Of a stretch of DNA of 64,000 nucleotides, positions 32,957 to 41,786 are shown piece after piece. The DNA comes from Cellulosilyticum lentocellum DSM 5427 (GTDB taxonomy: Bacteria; Bacillota; Clostridia; Lachnospirales; Cellulosilyticaceae). A program made the position numbers and the translations under genes. Position 1 is the first letter of the stretch. Every line of letters begins with the position of its first letter. Under the pieces are notes generated by a model. That model had not been told where the DNA came from, did no database searches, and saw only the letters and a list, made by a program, of their open reading frames with translations. The DNA is taken from NCBI RefSeq assembly GCF_000178835.2, contig NC_015275.1, forward strand, positions 2,067,001 through 2,131,000, read 5' to 3'.

Positions 32957-33775
32957 ATGCCTAAGGCTACATATATGTATTGGCAAAAGCGTTTTAATAA
33001 AGAAAATCCAAACAAAGAAATTGAGGATAAGATTTTAGAAATACATAAAAATAATAAGAACTATGGATATAGAAGAATGTGTGGAGAACTTCGGAATCAA
33101 GGATATATAGTAAATAAGAAGAAGGTTCAAAGAATTATGCAGAAGTTCAACCTTCAGGTTACATCATTTACTAGAAAAAGTCGAAAATACAGTTCCTACA
33201 AAGGTAAAGTTGGAACTGTCGCACCAAATAGAATTAGAAGACGTTTTAACACGAATATACCTCATCAGAAGATAACAACTGACACAACAGAATTTAAATA
33301 TTATGAGATTGATAATAAGGGTCATATGACTACGCATAAGCTTTATTTAGATCCCTTTATGGATATGTGTAGTGGTGAAATAATGAGCTTTGAAATGGGT
33401 AGACAACCATCGGCTCAGAATGTTATGAAGGCTTTAGAAAAAGCAATAGAGATTACTTCTGATTGTCCATATCGTAGAACTTTTCATTCAGATCAAGGGT
33501 GGGCTTATCAAATGAAAGCCTATTCAAACAGACTGAAAGAAGAAAAAATATTTCAAAGCATGTCAAGAAAAGGAAACTGTCATGATAATTCAGTAATGGA
33601 GAATTTTTTTGGTTTGCTGAAACAAGAAATCTATTATGGTGTTGTGTATTATAGTTATGAGGAATTAAAATCAGCAATAGAACGATATATAAAGTATTAC
33701 AATGAAAAAAGAATAAAGCAAAAACTAGACTGGCTCAGTCCTGTGCAATACAGAATTAGCCTCTTAGCAGCATAA
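32957..33775 (+). CDS. IS3-family transposase OrfB (DDE integrase)
   Basis: 272 residues from the internal ATG, but the frame is open upstream (KNERLARVINSLRRQFKLKD), so the active OrfAB is made by frameshift. The rve domain shows the full DDE triad: D in ITTDTTEF, D in FHSDQGWAY and E in SVMENFFGLLK. It ends with the usual NEKRIKQKLDWLSPVQYR. No damage is seen, so the element may be active. Confidence 0.93.
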   Translation: MPKATYMYWQKRFNKENPNKEIEDKILEIHKNNKNYGYRRMCGELRNQGYIVNKKKVQRIMQKFNLQVTSFTRKSRKYSSYKGKVGTVAPNRIRRRFNTNIPHQKITTDTTEFKYYEIDNKGHMTTHKLYLDPFMDMCSGEIMSFEMGRQPSAQNVMKALEKAIEITSDCPYRRTFHSDQGWAYQMKAYSNRLKEEKIFQSMSRKGNCHDNSVMENFFGLLKQEIYYGVVYYSYEELKSAIERYIKYYNEKRIKQKLDWLSPVQYRISLLAA

Positions 33776-33953
33776 AAATGCGTAACAGACTTATCAAAAA
33801 TCTGTTACGCAATAAAAGTCTAACTTTTTGGGGTCACATCAATTTCCTATGGCTTTTTTCTATGAAAAGATGTATTCAGTAAAAAAATATGCTAAAATAG
33901 GTTTAATCAGGCGAAAAAAGGACATGATTTAAAATAAAACACAGAGGAAGACT

Positions 33954-35615
33954 ATGGAAAGTACAACAAACAAACAAAGCCTCATGAAGGGGGCAATGAT
34001 TTTAAGTATAGGCGTATTAGTAAGCCGTATTATAGGTATGGTTTATCGTATCCCTATTAGAAATATTTTAACAGATGAAGGTAATTCAATTTATGGTGTG
34101 GCTTATGGGATATATGTGGTTATCTTAACTTTAACGGCTATGGCTATTCCGGGAGCTTTATCAAAGCTTATTGCAGAAAGACGTGCAGCAGGCGCTTATA
34201 AAGAAGCACAGAGGGTATATCATCTAGCTATGATTTATGCCCTAGGGGTAGCCTGTGTGATGGCAATTGTTTTATGGTGTAGTGCAGACTTTATTTCAAA
34301 TACATTTTATCCAACTCAAGATGTAGCACTACCTATTAAGGCATTGGCACCTACTGTTATTATTGCAACTAGTCTGGGAGTACTTAGAGGGTATTTTCAA
34401 GGCATGGGAGATATGGTGCCTACTGCTAGTTCACAAGTTATTGAGCAGATCATTAATGTGATTTTTAGTGTTGTTTTAGCTTATAGTTTTTTAAATACAA
34501 CACAGTCTCTTGTATGGGGTGCCACTGGAAGTGCTTTAGGAACGGGAATGGGAGCTATAGCAGGGCTTATTGTACTGCTCACCTTATATTTTCTCAAAAG
34601 ACCTAGAATTAAGAAGGAACTAGCACATAGTACTGAATATGAATATCAAAGCACAGGGACAATCTTAAAACAGATTTTAAATATGATGATTCCTGTTATT
34701 ATTAGTGCTTCGGTTTTCTCTATTATGACATCTATTGACCAATCTATGATTTCTAAGGTATTGCCAAGAAATATAGATATACTAAGAGAACAGGGTTTAT
34801 TAAACTTAGTACCTGTAATGGATGCAGCCAATTTGAAAACAGATACAGTTGTAAATCATTTAAGTAGTTATCTTTCATTTCAATATATGACCTTTATGAA
34901 TATTCCTGTGAGTTTGATTTTACAATTAGGATTAGCCACAGTACCAGCTATAGCAGCAGCTATGGCTGCAGGTTTATATAAAGATATTCGTAAGAAAACA
35001 AAGCTGATTTTTAAGGTAGGTTTGCTGATTGCAGCACCTTCTGCTGTAGCTTTTCTCATATTTGCTGACCCTATTCTCACATTAGTAGTAGGCGATGCCA
35101 AGGGTGCAGAGGTACTTTCAGCAGGGGCTATTGGGATTTTAGGAATGGCACTAGCACAATTAAGTGCGGGTGTATTACAAGGAATGAGTAAGCAAAGCAT
35201 TCCTACCATTAATGCCGTTATAGCTTGTGCTATTAAGGTGGCTATGAATTTAGTCGCACTCTCTATTCCGGCACTTAATATTTATGGCTTTATTCATAGT
35301 ACAACTTTATGTTATGTTATTTATGCGATTTTAAATATACGTTACTTATGTAAGCATCTTCATATTAAATTTAATTGGAAAAAACTTTTACTTAAACCTA
35401 TGATTTGTGCAGGGGTAATGGGAATCATCAGTTATGCTATTTATGCACTTCTAATCTTCATAGGTGTTTCAGCTAAGTTAAGCATTTTAGTGGTAATACC
35501 TATAGCTGCTATTATTTACTTCCTTGTAGGCCTTGCAACTCATACGATTTCAAGGTCTGACCTATTATCTTTCCCAGGTGGTAAAAAAGTAGTTGCATTT
35601 CTTGAAAGAGCATAA
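33954..35615 (+). CDS. SpoVB/MurJ-like polysaccharide flippase
   Basis: 553 residues with about 14 membrane helices. The first is 'MKGAMILSIGVLVSRIIGMV' with YRIPI, the signature of MurJ/SpoVB-type lipid II and polysaccharide exporters (MVF/MOP superfamily). 'YFQGMGDMVPTASSQVIEQI' is another conserved block. Likely exports peptidoglycan or cortex precursors; SpoVB is used in spore formation. Whether it is sporulation-specific cannot be told. The ATG follows GAGGAAG. Confidence 0.88.
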   Translation: MESTTNKQSLMKGAMILSIGVLVSRIIGMVYRIPIRNILTDEGNSIYGVAYGIYVVILTLTAMAIPGALSKLIAERRAAGAYKEAQRVYHLAMIYALGVACVMAIVLWCSADFISNTFYPTQDVALPIKALAPTVIIATSLGVLRGYFQGMGDMVPTASSQVIEQIINVIFSVVLAYSFLNTTQSLVWGATGSALGTGMGAIAGLIVLLTLYFLKRPRIKKELAHSTEYEYQSTGTILKQILNMMIPVIISASVFSIMTSIDQSMISKVLPRNIDILREQGLLNLVPVMDAANLKTDTVVNHLSSYLSFQYMTFMNIPVSLILQLGLATVPAIAAAMAAGLYKDIRKKTKLIFKVGLLIAAPSAVAFLIFADPILTLVVGDAKGAEVLSAGAIGILGMALAQLSAGVLQGMSKQSIPTINAVIACAIKVAMNLVALSIPALNIYGFIHSTTLCYVIYAILNIRYLCKHLHIKFNWKKLLLKPMICAGVMGIISYAIYALLIFIGVSAKLSILVVIPIAAIIYFLVGLATHTISRSDLLSFPGGKKVVAFLERA

Positions 35616-35670
35616 AAATTAAAAATTTATATTAAAAACACTTCCTAAATGTATAAAAATTAAAAATTTA
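35612..35670 (+). repeat. 18-bp direct repeat upstream of 35721 gene
   Basis: ATAAAAATTAAAAATTTA occurs exactly at 35612-35629 and 35653-35670 (41-bp period), in the gap between the flippase and the next gene. The second copy lies about 50 bases before the ATG. It may be a regulator site or UP-element-like A/T tracts. Confidence 0.55.
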
Positions 35671-35720
35671 CACATAATCTCAATAAGTTTATACTTATCA
35701 AAGATAAAGGAAGTGCCATT

Positions 35721-36350
35721 ATGTTAGAGAAAAAACAATATTGGATAACGTTATTAGTAGCTGCCATAGCGTTTTTTATCCTTTTTATAGCTGCTTATTT
35801 CATTGTAATGGGAAGAAATAAAGTAGTAGCTCCTATGGCAGGACAAGTAGTATTAGAACAACAAAATGTTTCTAAGACGTTATCAAGTAATCAATTGCAA
35901 ATCACAAGAATTTTGCCTAGCACCAAAATACTTCTTTGTTTACAAACAAATGATCAAGAAAAGATGGAAAGTGTGACGTTAAATGCAACGAGCCTATTAG
36001 GACTTACCGAACAGGAGTTAAAAGAGCGTTTTAAAGATTGTAGTATTGAAACCTTTAACGAGGATGAGGTTAAGCTTTTAAAAACAGCCGATTTGGATTC
36101 ATTAGCATTCAAGCAAACAAGTGAAGCTAGAAGTTATGCGTTAGGTGTAGAAGGCGATGAGATTTGTATTAAAGAAGTGGTAACAGGAGTAGTAGTGGGT
36201 CATATTGCACGTAAGGCAACAGACTTTTCTAGCTATCTTTATAGCTTACTTTTAAAAGAAAGTATTACGATTACAACCATGCAAAAAGAGGCACTTTTAA
36301 AAGATGCAAGTGTACTCCAAAGAATATTACAAGATTATGTTGGTGAATAA
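35721..36350 (+). CDS. single-span membrane-anchored protein, unknown function
   Basis: 209 residues: one N-terminal helix (WITLLVAAIAFFILFIAAYF), then an extracytoplasmic part with 'LGLTEQELKERFKDCSIETF' and 'GVEGDEICIKEVVTGVVVGH'. The pattern 'LTEQELKERF...' recalls the BofC-like C-terminal domain of sporulation proteins, but the match is weak. It sits between the SpoVB-like gene and two flavoprotein genes. Confidence 0.55.
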   Translation: MLEKKQYWITLLVAAIAFFILFIAAYFIVMGRNKVVAPMAGQVVLEQQNVSKTLSSNQLQITRILPSTKILLCLQTNDQEKMESVTLNATSLLGLTEQELKERFKDCSIETFNEDEVKLLKTADLDSLAFKQTSEARSYALGVEGDEICIKEVVTGVVVGHIARKATDFSSYLYSLLLKESITITTMQKEALLKDASVLQRILQDYVGE

Positions 36351-36396
36351 GGCTGCCTACGGGCAGTCTTATTCGCCGTATGAAGGAGGATATAGC

Positions 36397-37638
36397 GTGA
36401 AAGAAGTCGTTATTATTGGAGGGGGAGCGTCAGGATTAGTGGCTGCCATTGTAGCAGCCAGAAGAGGCGCTAAGGTTTGCTTATTAGAAAGGTTAAGTCG
36501 TGTAGGTAAAAAAATACTTGTGACGGGAAATGGGAGATGCAACATAACCAATACCCAGCTAAAAGCAAACTGCTATCATACCAGTAGTGAAGTGTATCCT
36601 ATTATGGGACCTATTGAACGCTTTGGATATGAAGAAACAAAGACTTTTTTTGAAGAATTAGGCATCGCATTTTTAGTAGAAGGACAAAAAGTTTATCCTT
36701 GCTCTGAGCAAGCAACAAGTGTTTTGGATGTCCTTCGCATGGAAGCTGAGCGCTTACAAGTAGAGATTTTAACAGATGTAAAGGTAACAGATTTATTTTA
36801 TAAAAAAGATGGATGGCAGATTGTGGGTGAACAAGGACAAACTTATGCTAGTAAAAAAGTTATTGTAGCAACAGGAGGAATGGCAAATGCAAGTTTAGGC
36901 TGTGACGGCACAGGATATAACTTGTTAAAACGTCTAGGTCATCAGATTACACCTACCTTTCCTATATTAGTTCATATGCTGTCATCATCGCCGTATTGTA
37001 AGATGATGATGGGGACTAAGGTAAAAGCAGATGTTAAAATAGAAGTAGAAGGCAAGGTTATGAGAGAAGATTATGGAGAAGTTCTTTTTACAGAGGATGG
37101 ATTATCAGGGCCTCCTATTTTCCAGTTAAGTCGTATTGCTTCACGAGCAAAGTTAGAGAAGCAATCAGCCAAAGTAGTCATAGACCTTTTTAAAGACATC
37201 AGTTATGATGAAATGGTAAGCTTATTATATGAGCGTATTGCAAGGCATCCTGAACGTTCAATAGAAGAGCTTTTTATTGGTTTACTGCATAAACGTATCA
37301 TCGTACCTGTGCTAAAAGCAGCTACTATTGTACAAATAGGAAGACCGTGTGAGAACTTAGAATATGATGAGATAGCGCGTATTGCTACTACTTTAAAGGG
37401 TTTTACTTTTCCTGTAGAAGGAACGCGGGGCTATAAATATGCTCAAGTCACTGCAGGAGGCGTTAAAATAGATGAAGTGGATTTAAGTACCATGGGCTCT
37501 TTAAAAGCTAAAGATTTATATATTACTGGAGAAGTATTAGATGTAGATGGGGATTGTGGTGGATATAATCTGCAATGGGCCTGGTCAACAGGTTTCATTG
37601 CAGGAGAAAGTGTAAGTAGAAATGGAGTAAAGGCATGA
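36397..37638 (+). CDS. HI0933/BaiN-like NAD(P)/FAD-dependent oxidoreductase
   Basis: 413 residues from the GTG at 36397 (AAGGAGGATA upstream). FAD-binding MKEVVIIGGGASGLVAAIVA, then 'LERLSRVGKKILVTGNGRCN', the HI0933 signature, and the C-terminal 'VDGDCGGYNLQWAWSTGFIA'. The family holds flavoproteins of largely unknown substrate, including bile-acid reductase BaiN. Start upstream of 36397 would place the dinucleotide motif far from the N-terminus. It overlaps the next gene by 4 bases. Confidence 0.9.
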   Translation: MKEVVIIGGGASGLVAAIVAARRGAKVCLLERLSRVGKKILVTGNGRCNITNTQLKANCYHTSSEVYPIMGPIERFGYEETKTFFEELGIAFLVEGQKVYPCSEQATSVLDVLRMEAERLQVEILTDVKVTDLFYKKDGWQIVGEQGQTYASKKVIVATGGMANASLGCDGTGYNLLKRLGHQITPTFPILVHMLSSSPYCKMMMGTKVKADVKIEVEGKVMREDYGEVLFTEDGLSGPPIFQLSRIASRAKLEKQSAKVVIDLFKDISYDEMVSLLYERIARHPERSIEELFIGLLHKRIIVPVLKAATIVQIGRPCENLEYDEIARIATTLKGFTFPVEGTRGYKYAQVTAGGVKIDEVDLSTMGSLKAKDLYITGEVLDVDGDCGGYNLQWAWSTGFIAGESVSRNGVKA

Positions 37639-39227
37639 TTAGAGTACAAGATATCAAATTAAATTTGAATGAGGAGCTATCGCTACTTCCAGAGAAGATT
37701 GCTAAAAAATTAAAAATAAAAACATCTGATATTTTAGAGTATCGTATTTTTAAAGAAGCAATTGATGCTAGGAAAAAAAAGGATATTAAGCTAGTGTATA
37801 CTGTAGATGTAGCTACCACTAAGGATAAGCAGCTATTAGCCAAGATGCCAGAGCTTAAGTGGGAGTCTATGGCTTATGTTTGCCCTATCAAAGGGAATCA
37901 ATGGTTAAAGCATAGACCTGTTGTAGTAGGAAGTGGTCCTTGTGGATTATTTGCAGCACTTATTTTAGCGCAAGAAGGGTTTAAACCTATTGTGTTAGAA
38001 CGTGGTAAAGCTGTAGATGCGCGTGTAGAGGATGTAGAGCACTTTTGGCAGACAGGTAGCTTCGATCCTACTTCTAATGTACAATTTGGAGAAGGTGGCG
38101 CAGGTACTTTTTCAGATGGCAAATTAACGACACAAATTAAAAATAAGCGTTGTCATAAAGTATTAGAGGAAATGGTGAAAGCCGGTGCACCAGATAATAT
38201 TCTTTATAAGAATAAACCTCATGTTGGAACCGATATTTTAAGAGATGTTGTTAAAAATATACGTGAGACAATTATAAAACTGGGTGGTGAATACCGTTTT
38301 GAAAGTCAAGTAACGGATATTGAATATGAGCACGGTGAAGTTAAGGCTGTGATTATTAATGATAAAGAACGTCTAGAAACACAGATTTGTATTTTGGCTA
38401 TTGGACATAGTGCAAGAGATACTTTTATAATGCTCAATAATCGTCAAATTCACATGGAGCAGAAGCCATTCTCTATGGGTATGCGCATAGAGCATTTGCA
38501 AGAATGGATTAATGAAGCACAATTTGGAGAAGAAAATAAGAATCATGAAAAACTGGGAGCAGCTGAATACAAACTCGTTCATCATTGTGCAAATGGACGT
38601 ACCGCTTATAGCTTTTGTATGTGCCCAGGTGGTTATGTTATTGCTTCAGCTTCAGAAGAAGGCAGAGTGGTAACCAATGGCATGAGTGAACATAGCCGTG
38701 ATGGTAAGAATGCTAATAGTGCTATTTTGGTAAATGTAGGTCCTAAAGATTATGGTAGTGATGATCCTCTGGCAGGAATGCACTTACAGCGTGAGTTAGA
38801 AGAATTGGCTTTTCATCTAGGAGGAGAAGATTATAAGGCACCTGTGCAGCTTCTTGGAGATTTTCTTAATAACCAAGCAAGTACACAAATTGGGATAGTG
38901 AAACCGACGTATACACTAGGTGTGAAGCTGACGAATATGAGAGCTGCTTTACCTGACTTTATAACAAGTGCTATAGATGAAGCTATGAAGGTCTTTGGAC
39001 AAAAAATAAAAGGTTTTGACCATCCAGAAGCATTATTTACCGGCTTTGAGACAAGAAGTTCATCACCAATCCGTTTACCAAGAAATGAGGCTTATGAAAG
39101 TAATGTAAAAGGCCTTTATCCAGCAGGAGAAGGAGCAGGCTATGCAGGTGGTATTACTTCAGCAGCAGTAGATGGCATTCAAGTAGCAGAGGCTATTATT
39201 CAAAAATATGCTGGCATTAATGAATAA
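37635..39227 (+). CDS. COG2509-type FAD-dependent dehydrogenase
   Basis: 530 residues. An N-terminal domain of about 90 residues (EYRIFKEAIDARKKKDIKLV) precedes the FAD motif VVVGSGPCGLFAALILA and 'SNVQFGEGGAGTFSDGKLTT', the signature of this family. The C-terminal 'GLYPAGEGAGYAGGITSAAV' completes FAD binding. Substrate unknown; the family is common next to HI0933 proteins in clostridia. Translationally coupled to it. Confidence 0.9.
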   Translation: MIRVQDIKLNLNEELSLLPEKIAKKLKIKTSDILEYRIFKEAIDARKKKDIKLVYTVDVATTKDKQLLAKMPELKWESMAYVCPIKGNQWLKHRPVVVGSGPCGLFAALILAQEGFKPIVLERGKAVDARVEDVEHFWQTGSFDPTSNVQFGEGGAGTFSDGKLTTQIKNKRCHKVLEEMVKAGAPDNILYKNKPHVGTDILRDVVKNIRETIIKLGGEYRFESQVTDIEYEHGEVKAVIINDKERLETQICILAIGHSARDTFIMLNNRQIHMEQKPFSMGMRIEHLQEWINEAQFGEENKNHEKLGAAEYKLVHHCANGRTAYSFCMCPGGYVIASASEEGRVVTNGMSEHSRDGKNANSAILVNVGPKDYGSDDPLAGMHLQRELEELAFHLGGEDYKAPVQLLGDFLNNQASTQIGIVKPTYTLGVKLTNMRAALPDFITSAIDEAMKVFGQKIKGFDHPEALFTGFETRSSSPIRLPRNEAYESNVKGLYPAGEGAGYAGGITSAAVDGIQVAEAIIQKYAGINE

Positions 39228-39243
39228 GTCATAATAGGATAAC

Positions 39244-39279
39244 AAAAGCTAAAAGTGAATCAAAGCTTTTAGCTTTTTT
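39244..39279 (+). terminator. terminator of flavoprotein operon
   Basis: A 12-bp stem (AAAAGCTAAAAG/CTTTTAGCTTTT), 10-base loop, T-run. Confidence 0.85.
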
Positions 39280-39332
39280 ACTTGTTTTATAAAGAATAAT
39301 GGCCTAAAATGAAGGTAATTGTATTTATAAAT

Positions 39333-39360
39333 TTGAAATCTGAACGTTATGTGTTATAAT
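39333..39360 (+). promoter_or_regulatory. promoter of hpt
   Basis: TTGAAA (39333-39338), 16-bp spacer, TATAAT (39355-39360), then AAAGGAG before the ATG at 39399. Confidence 0.7.
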
Positions 39361-39398
39361 AAAAATATAGTTCGATTTTACATTAAAGGAGTCATCTC

Positions 39399-39938
39399 AT
39401 GAGAGCAGATATTGAAGAAATTTTATATTCAGAAGAAGCATTAAATGCACGACTAACAGAGTTAGGTGAGCAAATTACAAATGATTATACAGGTAAACCA
39501 CTAACGGTTATTAGCATTTTAAAAGGTTCTAATATTTTCACTAGTGATTTAGTAAGAAAGATTAACCTACCATTAAAAATGGATTTTATGGCAGTTTCTA
39601 GCTATGGTAATGCTACTGAATCAACAGGTGTTGTAAGAATTATTAAAGACCTAGATGGTAGTGTAGAAGGCGAAAATTTACTCATTGTCGAAGATATCGT
39701 AGATAGTGGTTTAACTTTAAAATATTTAAAAGAAATTTTATTAACGAGAAACCCTGCAAGTGTTAAGATTTGTACTTTATTAGATAAACCTGCACGTCGT
39801 AAGGAAAGTGTGAACATTGATTATTTAGGTTTTGAAGTACCAGATGGATTTATTGTAGGCTATGGTATTGATTATGCAGAGCGTTATCGTAATTTACCTT
39901 ATGTAGGCATATTAAAAAGATCTGTTTACGAAAAATAA
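39399..39938 (+). CDS. hpt: hypoxanthine phosphoribosyltransferase
   Basis: 179 residues. The PRPP-binding loop is LLIVEDIVDSGLTLKYL, the N-terminal loop is 'VISILKGSNIFTSDLV', and the purine-contact region is 'DGFIVGYGIDYAERYRNLPY'. It salvages hypoxanthine (and guanine) to the monophosphate using PRPP. Full family length. Monocistronic: its own promoter and terminator flank it. Confidence 0.95.
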   Translation: MRADIEEILYSEEALNARLTELGEQITNDYTGKPLTVISILKGSNIFTSDLVRKINLPLKMDFMAVSSYGNATESTGVVRIIKDLDGSVEGENLLIVEDIVDSGLTLKYLKEILLTRNPASVKICTLLDKPARRKESVNIDYLGFEVPDGFIVGYGIDYAERYRNLPYVGILKRSVYEK

Positions 39939-39962
39939 GGTGTCTAATAACAGGTGATAGAT

Positions 39963-40000
39963 AAGCACAATAGGGCAATTAGCCTTCATTGTGCTTTTTA
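39963..40000 (+). terminator. terminator after hpt
   Basis: Stem AAGCACAAT/ATTGTGCTT with an inner AGGGC/GCCTT-like pairing, then T's. Confidence 0.8.
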
Positions 40001-40026
40001 CTTAGTTCATAAATGGGGTGAAATAG

Positions 40027-40755
40027 ATGAATAAAAAACAATTTAAAAGGGGATTAGAACTAGGAGTGCCTATCGGCCTCGGTTATTTTTCTGTATCCAT
40101 TGCCTTTGGGATGTTAGCTGTAGGGAGCGGTTTATCGCCTTTAGCAGCTGTTATTATTTCTATGACCAATCTCACTTCAGCAGGTCAATTTGCTGGTGTG
40201 AGCTTAATAGCAGCTGGAGGTTCTTATATAGAGATGACATTAACAATGCTTATGATTAATGCGAGGTATTTTTTGATGTCCTTATCTTTATCGCAAAAAT
40301 TTGCTAAAGACTTCAAGAGATTTGAAAAGCTACTAGTGAGTTTTGGGGTGACGGATGAAATTTTTGCAGTGGCAGCTTTAGAAAAAGAGCCAATCTGCTC
40401 AAGTTTTTTATGGGGATTAATTACTTTGCCATTTGTTGGATGGAGCTTAGGAACGTTGATGGGTGCAGTAATGAGCGGTTTTTTACCAAGTGCACTTCAA
40501 GATGCTCTAGGTATTGCTTTGTATGGGATGTTTATTGCTTTAATTATTCCAGCAGCTAAGGGAACCAAGTCGATTTTAATAACGATTTTAATAGCTGTTG
40601 CCTGTAGTTGCATTTTAAAATACATCCCAGGTTTAAACAGTATTTCTCCAGGCTTTGCAGTCATTATAGTGACACTAGTTGCAGCGGGACTTGCTGCCTA
40701 TTGGTATCCCATTCAAGAGGAGGAAGACTCATGTACATCATCATCAGTATCTTAA
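40027..40755 (+). CDS. azlC: AzlC-family branched-chain amino-acid exporter, large subunit
   Basis: 242 residues, about seven membrane helices. 'RGLELGVPIGLGYFSVSIAF' and 'SMTNLTSAGQFAGVSLIAAG' and 'LMINARYFLMSLSLSQKF' are AzlC hallmarks. It works with AzlD, whose gene overlaps by 25 bases. The family exports branched-chain amino acids or analogues such as azaleucine. The ribosome site GGGGTG lies 7 bases upstream. Confidence 0.92.
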   Translation: MNKKQFKRGLELGVPIGLGYFSVSIAFGMLAVGSGLSPLAAVIISMTNLTSAGQFAGVSLIAAGGSYIEMTLTMLMINARYFLMSLSLSQKFAKDFKRFEKLLVSFGVTDEIFAVAALEKEPICSSFLWGLITLPFVGWSLGTLMGAVMSGFLPSALQDALGIALYGMFIALIIPAAKGTKSILITILIAVACSCILKYIPGLNSISPGFAVIIVTLVAAGLAAYWYPIQEEEDSCTSSSVS

Positions 40756-41030
40756 TTATGGCAGGCGTTACTTATTTCATTCGTGTGTTACCTGTAACGC
40801 TATTTCAAAAACCTATTAAGTCATTATATATTCGTTCCTTCTTACATTATGTGCCTTATGCAGTATTAGGAGCTATGACTTTTCCGCATATCTTATATAG
40901 TACAGAGTATAGCTTACATGCGGCAATGGGGATGTTAGTGGCTCTTATTTTAGGATATTTTGAAAAAAGTTTAACTTTGGTAGCTCTAGCGAGTGTGGTA
41001 GCCGTTTATTTATGTAATGTGTTATTATAA
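40731..41030 (+). CDS. azlD: AzlD-family branched-chain amino-acid exporter, small subunit
   Basis: 99 residues from the ATG at 40731 with GAGGAGGAAG upstream, inside azlC. Four hydrophobic helices; 'VTYFIRVLPVTLFQKPIKSL' and 'SFLHYVPYAVLGAMTFPHIL' are typical of AzlD. It is the small partner of AzlC. Confidence 0.9.
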   Translation: MYIIISILIMAGVTYFIRVLPVTLFQKPIKSLYIRSFLHYVPYAVLGAMTFPHILYSTEYSLHAAMGMLVALILGYFEKSLTLVALASVVAVYLCNVLL

Positions 41031-41057
41031 ATAAAATGACGAAATGAAAGTAAAGGA

Positions 41058-41771
41058 ATGAAAGAAATGAAATATGAAGGCATAGTCAAGGCCATTTTTA
41101 TAGAACGTCCTAATCGTTTTATTGCCTTATGCAAAGTAAACCAAGAAATATGTAAAGTACATGTAAAAAATACAGGGCGATGTGCTGAGTTATTAATCAA
41201 AGGGGTGACCGTCTATCTTCAAGAAAGTGAGGATCCTAAACGTAAAACAAAATACTCATTAATTGCAGTAGAAAAAGGCAATCGTCTCATTAATATGGAC
41301 TCACAGGCACCTAATGAGGTGGTAGAGGAAGCTTTAGCCAGTGGCAAGCTAAAGCTTCCTGGTATGGAAGAAGGTTTGACCTTTATTAAAAGAGAAGTAA
41401 CCTATGATGCATCTCGTTTTGATTTCTACGTAGAAACCTATGAGAAAAAAGGGTTTGTAGAAGTCAAGGGCGTTACTTTAGAGCAAGATGGTTATGTGAT
41501 GTTTCCTGATGCGCCTACAGAAAGAGGACTAAGACATGTAGAAGAACTAATCAAGGCAAAGCAAGAGGGATATGAGTGTTATGTTGTGTTTGTCATTCAA
41601 ATGAAAGATGTGTTATACTTTAAACCTCATGTAGAAAGACAAAAGGCCTTCGCTGAGGCACTAAAAAGAGCTGATAAGTTAGGTGTGAGGCTCTTAGCTT
41701 ATGATTGCCTGGTTACACCAGATACTTTAGAACTTGATCATAGCGTACAGGTTCAGTTAGAAGAAGTATAA
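41058..41771 (+). CDS. sfsA: SfsA family DNA/RNA nuclease
   Basis: 237 residues. 'IFIERPNRFIALCKVNQEIC', 'VHVKNTGRCAELL', then 'YVMFPDAPTERGLRHVEELI' and 'YECYVVFVIQMKDVLYFKP' are conserved SfsA blocks, with acidic residues of a PD-(D/E)xK-like core (SRFDFYVE, FVEVKG). Once named for sugar fermentation stimulation; current annotation is nuclease. Start 41058 or 41067; AAAGGAATGAAAG precedes. Confidence 0.92.
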   Translation: MKEMKYEGIVKAIFIERPNRFIALCKVNQEICKVHVKNTGRCAELLIKGVTVYLQESEDPKRKTKYSLIAVEKGNRLINMDSQAPNEVVEEALASGKLKLPGMEEGLTFIKREVTYDASRFDFYVETYEKKGFVEVKGVTLEQDGYVMFPDAPTERGLRHVEELIKAKQEGYECYVVFVIQMKDVLYFKPHVERQKAFAEALKRADKLGVRLLAYDCLVTPDTLELDHSVQVQLEEV

Positions 41772-41786
41772 AAAGGAGAAAAGGAT

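Larger units (their letters stand above)
32298..33841 (+). mobile_element. IS3-family (IS150-group-like) insertion sequence
   Basis: 1544 bp bounded by imperfect 24-bp inverted repeats. The left end starts TGTACCGACCCCCAAAAGTT; the right end read inward is TGATGTGACCCCAAAAAGTT. Ends are TG...CA. A 3-bp target duplication ATT flanks it (32295-32297 and 33842-33844). Two ORFs overlap by a -1 frameshift. The flanks rejoin as a terminator hairpin, so the element landed in its loop. Confidence 0.92.

Noticed and set aside
32298-33838. Shorter right boundary for the insertion sequence ending at GGGTCACA
   Set aside because: It gives unequal inverted repeats and no target duplication; extending to 33841 gives equal 24-bp repeats, TG...CA ends and an ATT duplication.
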